In this document: one piece after another, positions 59,683 to 64,000 of the stretch | How the letters are laid out: each line of letters opens with the position of its first letter | Position numbering within the stretch: the stretch's first letter is position 1 | Made by a program: the position numbers and the translations under genes | Source: RGZA01 sp041917755 | GTDB lineage: Bacteria > Pseudomonadota > Alphaproteobacteria > UBA9219 > RGZA01 | DNA length: 64,000 bases | Assembly (NCBI GenBank): GCA_041917755.1 | Contig: JAYRWY010000004.1 | Span: 1 to 64,000 of the forward strand | Direction of reading: 5' to 3' | Notes under the pieces: generated by a model | Seen by the model: the letters and a program-made list of their open reading frames with translations, nothing else | What the model was told of the DNA's origin: nothing | Database searches by the model: none

Positions 59683-59958
59683 ATGTCATCATCCAAAAAC
59701 AATACAGTTGGCGTCGTGATTACCACCGCCGTTATCGTTGCAGTTATTTTGGTGGGCGGATATTTGCTGTTTCAACCACCCAAGCCAAAAACGCTTGGTG
59801 AGAAACTGGATGCTGCAGCTGAAGAATTATCCAAAGGATTGGACAAAGCCGCCGGTAGTTTTGATGAACGCAGCCCTGCTCAAAAAGCAGCTGATGATGC
59901 CGCAGCGGCAGCTAAGGAATTAGCTGATAAAGCCAAGGCTGCAATCGAGCATAAATAA
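59683..59958 (+). CDS. Single-helix membrane protein with Ala-rich coiled coil
   Basis: Protein of 91 residues with one membrane helix (about 8-28: VGVVITTAVIVAVILVGGYLLF) and a charged Ala/Lys/Asp/Glu-rich amphipathic rest (about 35-90: KLDAAAEELSKGLDKAAG and KAADDAAAAAKELADKAK) that should fold as a coiled coil. Third of the small-membrane-protein group. Its stop abuts the convergent parC stop with no free base. No family was recognised. Confidence 0.65.
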   Translation: MSSSKNNTVGVVITTAVIVAVILVGGYLLFQPPKPKTLGEKLDAAAEELSKGLDKAAGSFDERSPAQKAADDAAAAAKELADKAKAAIEHK

Positions 59959-62193
59959 TCAGTCTTTAAATTTATTGCTTCTTGGGAAACCTTGGGGTGG
60001 CAGGCGACCTGCTTGTGCACGTTCGCCTCGCCATTCCTTCAGGTCATTAAAGGCATAGTTGCGGCCATTATTGGTGCAGGATAACCCTTCCTTATAGCTA
60101 AAGGTGGTAACATCCGACAGTTCGCCATCCTTGTATTTTTGTAAAATAACACCCTTACCGCGTGCCATCTCGGGCACTTCAACCAATGGGAATAGCAACA
60201 ATTTGCGGTTTGTACCAATCACGGCAACGGTATCGCCTTGCACTTGGCAATAGGCAACCGCACGCTCAGGGGCTTCAACATTTAAAATCTGTTTACCGTT
60301 CTTGGTTTGCGCCAATACGTCTTCAGCCTTCACGATAAAGCCGCGGCCTTCATTGCTGGCAACCAGAAATTTGTGTTCAGGGTTGTAAACCGCCAGCGTT
60401 AAAATATCTGCATCATTAGGCAGATCGAGCATCAAGCGTACAGGTTCGCCATAACCCCGGCCGCGCGGCAGCTTATCACCGCCAAGCGTGTAGAAACGGC
60501 CATTGCTGGCAAACAGTAAGATCTTATCTGTTGTTTCGGCTTGCAATGATAATGCGTGCTCATCGCCTTCCTTATATTGCAAGGTGCCGGGGTCAATATT
60601 ATGGCCACGAATGGCGCGTACCCATCCCTTGGCGGATAACAACACTGTTATCGGTTCGCGCTCAATCATCGCTTCAATTGGCACATCGGCAATTTCTGGC
60701 GCTTTATCAAATTTCGTGCGGCGCTTATCACCCGCTTTTTTACCAAAGCGTTCTTTAATGCCGGCAATTTCTGTATCAATGGTCTGCCAACGGAGCTTTT
60801 CATCAGCCAATAATTTTTTGAGATGATTTTTTTCTGCCGAAAGGCTCTTTTCTTCGCCTTTGATCTCCATTTCTTCCAATTTGCGCAATGAACGCAGGCG
60901 CATATTCAAAATGGCATCTGCTTGGTTTTCAGTGAGCTTGAAGGCTTTCATCAAAAGTGGCTTTGGCTCATCATTTTCACGGATGATTTTAATGACCTTA
61001 TCAAGGTTAAGGTAGGCAATCAGATAGCCCGTCAATAATTCAAGGCGCGCTTCAATTTTATCAAGGCGATGTTGTGAGCGACGAATAAGTACCTGTTGGC
61101 GGTGATCAAGGAACGCCTGAAGCAGTTCGCGCAGGTTCATCACGCGTGGAATGCCATTCGCATCCAATACGTTCATATTGATGGAGAAGCGCGTTTCAAG
61201 TTCACACGCACGGAACAATGATTCCATCAGTACAGCAGGTTCTACATTCTTGCTCTTGGGCACCAATACAATACGGATATCATCACTGGATTCATCGCGG
61301 ATATCATCCAGCAACGGCACCTTTTTATTGGTAATTAGCTCGGCAATCTTTTCAATCAGGCGGCCTTTTGGAACCTGATATGGGATTTCCTTGATGATGA
61401 TTTGCCATGTACCGCGTGCTTGTTCTTCAACTTCCCATGTGGCACGCATACGAATGCTGCCACGGCCAGTACGATAGGCTTCTTTAATGTTTTCAGCCGG
61501 TTCAACTATTACGCCGCCCGTTGGAAAATCTGGGCCTGGCATGAAGCTAAGAAGCTTATCAAATCCTGCATTTGGCGTAGTAATAAGGTAGCGCAATGCA
61601 TCGCAGATTTCAGAAATGTTATGCGGCGGAATGGATGTGGCCATTCCCACGGCAATGCCGCTGGCACCATTAGCCAGCAGATTGGGGAAAGCTGCGGGAA
61701 GCACAACCGGTTCAACGCCATCGCCATCATAGGTGGAGCGGTAGTCGACGGCATTTTCATTCAGCCCGCTAAGCAGCGCTTGCGCAACTTCCGTCAGCTT
61801 GGCTTCGGTATAACGCATGGCGGCGGCATTATCACCATCAACGTTACCAAAATTGCCTTGGCCGCTGATAAGCGGATAGCGAACCGAAAAATCCTGTGCC
61901 AAGCGAACCAGAGCTTCGTATACCGCAACGTCACCATGCGGGTGGAATTTACCAATGACGTCACCTACCACGCGGGCGGATTTTTTGGGTGGTAAATTTG
62001 GCTCAAGGCCCAATTCGTTCATGGCGTGCATCAAACGGCGATGCACGGGCTTTAACCCATCGCGCACATCCGGCAGCGAACGGGATGTAATCGTTGAAAG
62101 CGCGTATGCGAGATAACGCTCACCCAATAAATCAGCAAAGGGCTTTTCTAAAATATCATTTGCAGCAACAAGAACAGGGGCTTTAGCCATCAA
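59959..62193 (-). CDS. parC: DNA topoisomerase IV subunit A
   Basis: Type II topoisomerase breakage-reunion subunit of 744 residues that decatenates daughter chromosomes. Catalytic Tyr128 lies in AAMRYTEAKL, and SRSLPDVRDGLKPVHRRL and the GKFHPHGDVAVYEAL block are typical. The residue at the E. coli Ser80 position is Val89 here, while the Glu84 equivalent is Glu93, both in the region where quinolone-resistance changes occur. A C-terminal beta-pinwheel starts near 490 and is of ParC size, not GyrA size. It shares an operon with recO (12-base gap). parE is outside the window. Confidence 0.93.
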   Translation of the reverse strand: MMAKAPVLVAANDILEKPFADLLGERYLAYALSTITSRSLPDVRDGLKPVHRRLMHAMNELGLEPNLPPKKSARVVGDVIGKFHPHGDVAVYEALVRLAQDFSVRYPLISGQGNFGNVDGDNAAAMRYTEAKLTEVAQALLSGLNENAVDYRSTYDGDGVEPVVLPAAFPNLLANGASGIAVGMATSIPPHNISEICDALRYLITTPNAGFDKLLSFMPGPDFPTGGVIVEPAENIKEAYRTGRGSIRMRATWEVEEQARGTWQIIIKEIPYQVPKGRLIEKIAELITNKKVPLLDDIRDESSDDIRIVLVPKSKNVEPAVLMESLFRACELETRFSINMNVLDANGIPRVMNLRELLQAFLDHRQQVLIRRSQHRLDKIEARLELLTGYLIAYLNLDKVIKIIRENDEPKPLLMKAFKLTENQADAILNMRLRSLRKLEEMEIKGEEKSLSAEKNHLKKLLADEKLRWQTIDTEIAGIKERFGKKAGDKRRTKFDKAPEIADVPIEAMIEREPITVLLSAKGWVRAIRGHNIDPGTLQYKEGDEHALSLQAETTDKILLFASNGRFYTLGGDKLPRGRGYGEPVRLMLDLPNDADILTLAVYNPEHKFLVASNEGRGFIVKAEDVLAQTKNGKQILNVEAPERAVAYCQVQGDTVAVIGTNRKLLLFPLVEVPEMARGKGVILQKYKDGELSDVTTFSYKEGLSCTNNGRNYAFNDLKEWRGERAQAGRLPPQGFPRSNKFKD

Positions 62194-62205
62194 TACGAAT
62201 CCGAA

Positions 62206-62970
62206 TCAAGAAACAGCGAGGTGGGGTTCGGGCGAAACCATACGTTGTTTATTGACCAAATCAAGCACGCGTTCACGCTTTGCTGCCAATTGCGTTAACG
62301 CATAGGTGGGTAGGTGGTGGTAGACGTGCCGTTCAATAAAATGGCCAGTTAAGGCCAATCCGGCTGCCACCTCATCCCATGATGGAATCAGGGGCTTGTG
62401 CATAAAATCGGGCAGCGGCAACAGCTTTTCGGCCCATGGCGTGGCTGCGGAGCGGTTAACCGCGCGGCCAGTCTTGGGGCTGACATAGGCTAAATCGTCA
62501 CGTGTGCCAGTGATGGCACAACAACTGAAATCTAGGCCATAGCCAAGGGCGCACAGCACTTCATTTTCAAAACGCACATAGCGGGCTAAATCATCCGCGC
62601 CTTCATCCAGCGGGAGTAAATCGCCGATGCATTGAAATAATCCTGTAAGCGGCATGCGTTCGGGTGTTGTTAAATCAACCAAGGCACAGGCGCTTAATAA
62701 CGTTGCAAGTCCAAGAGGGCTATACATTAAATTTGCAGAATTATTTTTTATCGCTTCTCCGGTGAAACATCCCAGATGTTCAGATAGGCGTGCACGCCAT
62801 GTGGCATTGACCAAATGCCCTGGTTGCCAATGGGTGGAATGTTTTTGTGATTGTCCGCCGCGAACCAGGCCAGCAAAACGGCCATGGCTCTCTGTCATCA
62901 CGCTAACCACGGCGTCACGTTCACCAAAGGCGCGGAAACTCAGAACATAAGCAGGGGCAGACCAATCCAT
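62206..62970 (-). CDS. recO: DNA repair protein RecO
   Basis: Recombination mediator of 254 residues: N-terminal OB domain (ERDAVVSVMTESHGRFAGLVRGG) and helical C-terminal part with AYVSPKTGRAV. The typical zinc-cysteine set is weak: only FSCCAITG-like cysteines near 147-150 are seen. The ATG at 62970 (MDWSAPAYVLSFRAFGE) matches the family start; an in-frame TTG at 62979 would add three residues. It lies 55 bases behind the sensor kinase gene and just before parC. Confidence 0.9.
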   Translation of the reverse strand: MDWSAPAYVLSFRAFGERDAVVSVMTESHGRFAGLVRGGQSQKHSTHWQPGHLVNATWRARLSEHLGCFTGEAIKNNSANLMYSPLGLATLLSACALVDLTTPERMPLTGLFQCIGDLLPLDEGADDLARYVRFENEVLCALGYGLDFSCCAITGTRDDLAYVSPKTGRAVNRSAATPWAEKLLPLPDFMHKPLIPSWDEVAAGLALTGHFIERHVYHHLPTYALTQLAAKRERVLDLVNKQRMVSPEPHLAVS

Positions 62971-63025
62971 GGGATACAAAAATGAATCAAATAATGAATA
63001 GAAGTGATGGAATAAGCCTAAACGC

Positions 63026-64000
63026 TTACATGCTTTGTTGCAAGATACGGTTGGCAGGCAGGGTGATGGTCACCGTAGTACCTACACCAACTTCACTGCT
63101 GATGGTTAAGGTTCCATCATGCAATTCAACCAGCGCCTTGGTAAGCGGCAAGCCAAGACCTGTACCTTGATGTTTACGGCTGAGCGCCGATTCAATTTGA
63201 CCAAATGGTGCAAGCACCACATCAATATGTTCTTTGGCAATCCCGATACCAGTGTCGGTAACGGTAATTTGCATGGTGCCGTCCGGGTTCATCAAGCCAT
63301 CCACGGTAATGCTGCCGCCCTCGGGCGTGAACTTAATGGCATTGGTAAGAAGGTTGACGATAATTTGCTTAAAGGCGCGTTCTTCACCGCGGAAATCCGG
63401 AAAATCTTTTGGCAGTTTTACAATCAAATGCTGTTTGCTCATCTTTGCGCGTGCAGCAACCAGACGCAGCGCAGTCTGTACCACGCGGTTGATATTGATA
63501 ACGCTTTCAGCCAGGTCGCGCTTGCCGGCTTCAATCTTCGACATATCCAGAATGTCATTGATGAGCGATAGCAATAACTCGCCACTGTCATAAATATCTT
63601 TGGCATATTCGACATATTGCGGGTTGCCGACTTTGCCGAACAACTCGTCTTTGATGATTTCAGAAAAGCCGATAATGGCGTTAAGTGGCGTACGCAATTC
63701 ATGGCTCATATTTGCCAAGAATTCCGATTTACTGCGGTTGGCATAATCGGCCTGCTCTTTGGCTGCAATCAGGGCTTGTTCACTGCGGCGGCGCTGCGTG
63801 ATGTCATTAAAGGTAGCTTCGAAGTGCAATAGCTGGCCATTTTCATTGCGCACTACGTGGCTGTTGATGCTGGCCCAAATGATTTCACCATCCTTGCGGC
63901 GCATGGAAGCTTCAAAGTCTTTGACCAAACCGTCTTTCATGGTGTCGGTAATCCATTTTTCGCGCTCAACTGCATCGACAAATAATTTGTTATGATAATC
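63026..64000 (-). CDS. PAS-domain sensor histidine kinase, partial (N-terminus outside window)
   Basis: The frame is open to the right edge, so only the C-terminal 324 residues are visible. They comprise the end of a PAS/PAC fold (FEASMRRKDGEIIWASIN, LLHFEATFNDITQRR), the H-box FLANMSHELRTPLNAIIGFSE with the phosphoacceptor His, and an HATPase_c domain (N-box NLLTNAIKFTPEGG, G1 DTGIGI, G2 GTGLGLPLTKALV). A receiver domain is not present in this part. Input signal and partner are unknown. Probably co-transcribed with recO, 55 bases on. Confidence 0.9.
   Translation of the reverse strand, partial: DYHNKLFVDAVEREKWITDTMKDGLVKDFEASMRRKDGEIIWASINSHVVRNENGQLLHFEATFNDITQRRRSEQALIAAKEQADYANRSKSEFLANMSHELRTPLNAIIGFSEIIKDELFGKVGNPQYVEYAKDIYDSGELLLSLINDILDMSKIEAGKRDLAESVININRVVQTALRLVAARAKMSKQHLIVKLPKDFPDFRGEERAFKQIIVNLLTNAIKFTPEGGSITVDGLMNPDGTMQITVTDTGIGIAKEHIDVVLAPFGQIESALSRKHQGTGLGLPLTKALVELHDGTLTISSEVGVGTTVTITLPANRILQQSM

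Noticed and set aside
61402..61995. Plus-strand open frame of 197 codons inside parC
   Set aside because: parC is strongly conserved over the whole stretch; the shadow product is low in quality and has no start signal.
1..64000. CRISPR arrays, tRNA and rRNA genes, insertion sequences, phage genes
   Set aside because: I looked for regular short repeats, cloverleaf-like sequences and transposase or integrase genes other than xerD; none was convincing. xerD is the housekeeping type.

Overview
This 64 kb window is dense, chromosome-type DNA of a Gram-negative bacterium of moderate GC content, most likely an alphaproteobacterium. The evidence is the ChvG/ChvI-type two-component pair, the pdxJ-acpS-lepB-rnc-era string, the succinate dehydrogenase genes in the order C-D-A, an xerD-accA neighbourhood, an ECF sigma factor paired with a ChrR-type zinc anti-sigma factor, an IalB-like exported protein, and a fused ManC/AlgA-type sugar-nucleotide enzyme. 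The exact lineage cannot be fixed from the sequence alone. No rRNA, tRNA, CRISPR array, insertion sequence or prophage was recognised. Coding density is very high, and the tails of convergent genes often overlap.

Layout. 1-2.7 kb: a small unknown gene, then chvG and chvI on the minus strand. 2.9-8.8 kb: a putative exported metalloprotease, a metallophosphatase, Hsp33, a lipoprotein, two glycosyltransferases, folE and a GtrA protein. 8.9-13.4 kb: ClpB, then two tandem pilin-like paralogues with an A24 prepilin peptidase. 13.4-18.8 kb: secF without an adjacent secD, a thioredoxin/NHL protein, a two-lobed deaminase, a flippase-like membrane protein and hisN. 19-26.3 kb: a small heat-shock protein with a possible RNA thermometer, a 49-residue proline-rich gene, a divergent Hsp70, manC, an SH3 protein, coaBC and dut. 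26.3-35.1 kb: 3-oxoacid CoA-transferase genes and sdhCDA, separated from sdhB by two opposite-strand genes, then two poorly known genes. 35.3-49 kb: comM, pdxJ-acpS-lepB-rnc-era, dps, an aminotransferase, pgi, a pentapeptide-repeat protein, mutL, xerD and accA. 49-53 kb: small membrane proteins, a YqaA-like protein, gpt, rlmI, and a compact secreted EndoU nuclease with a MafI-like immunity protein. 53-64 kb: RNA methyltransferases, a thioesterase, the ECF sigma/ChrR pair, an IalB-like protein, rlmN, three small membrane proteins, parC, recO and a PAS sensor kinase that runs off the right edge.

Functionally the window is mostly housekeeping: proteostasis (Hsp33, ClpB, Hsp20, Hsp70), central metabolism and respiration (sdh, sco, pgi), cofactors (folE, pdxJ, coaBC), RNA modification (rlmI, rlmN, a TrmA-type and a TrmH-type enzyme), and DNA maintenance (mutL, xerD, parC, recO, dut). 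The most unusual items are the EndoU/MafI-like pair placed between two rRNA methyltransferase genes, the pilin-like tandem with its own peptidase, the active-plus-degenerate deaminase, and several small genes or RNA structures not seen as standard families.
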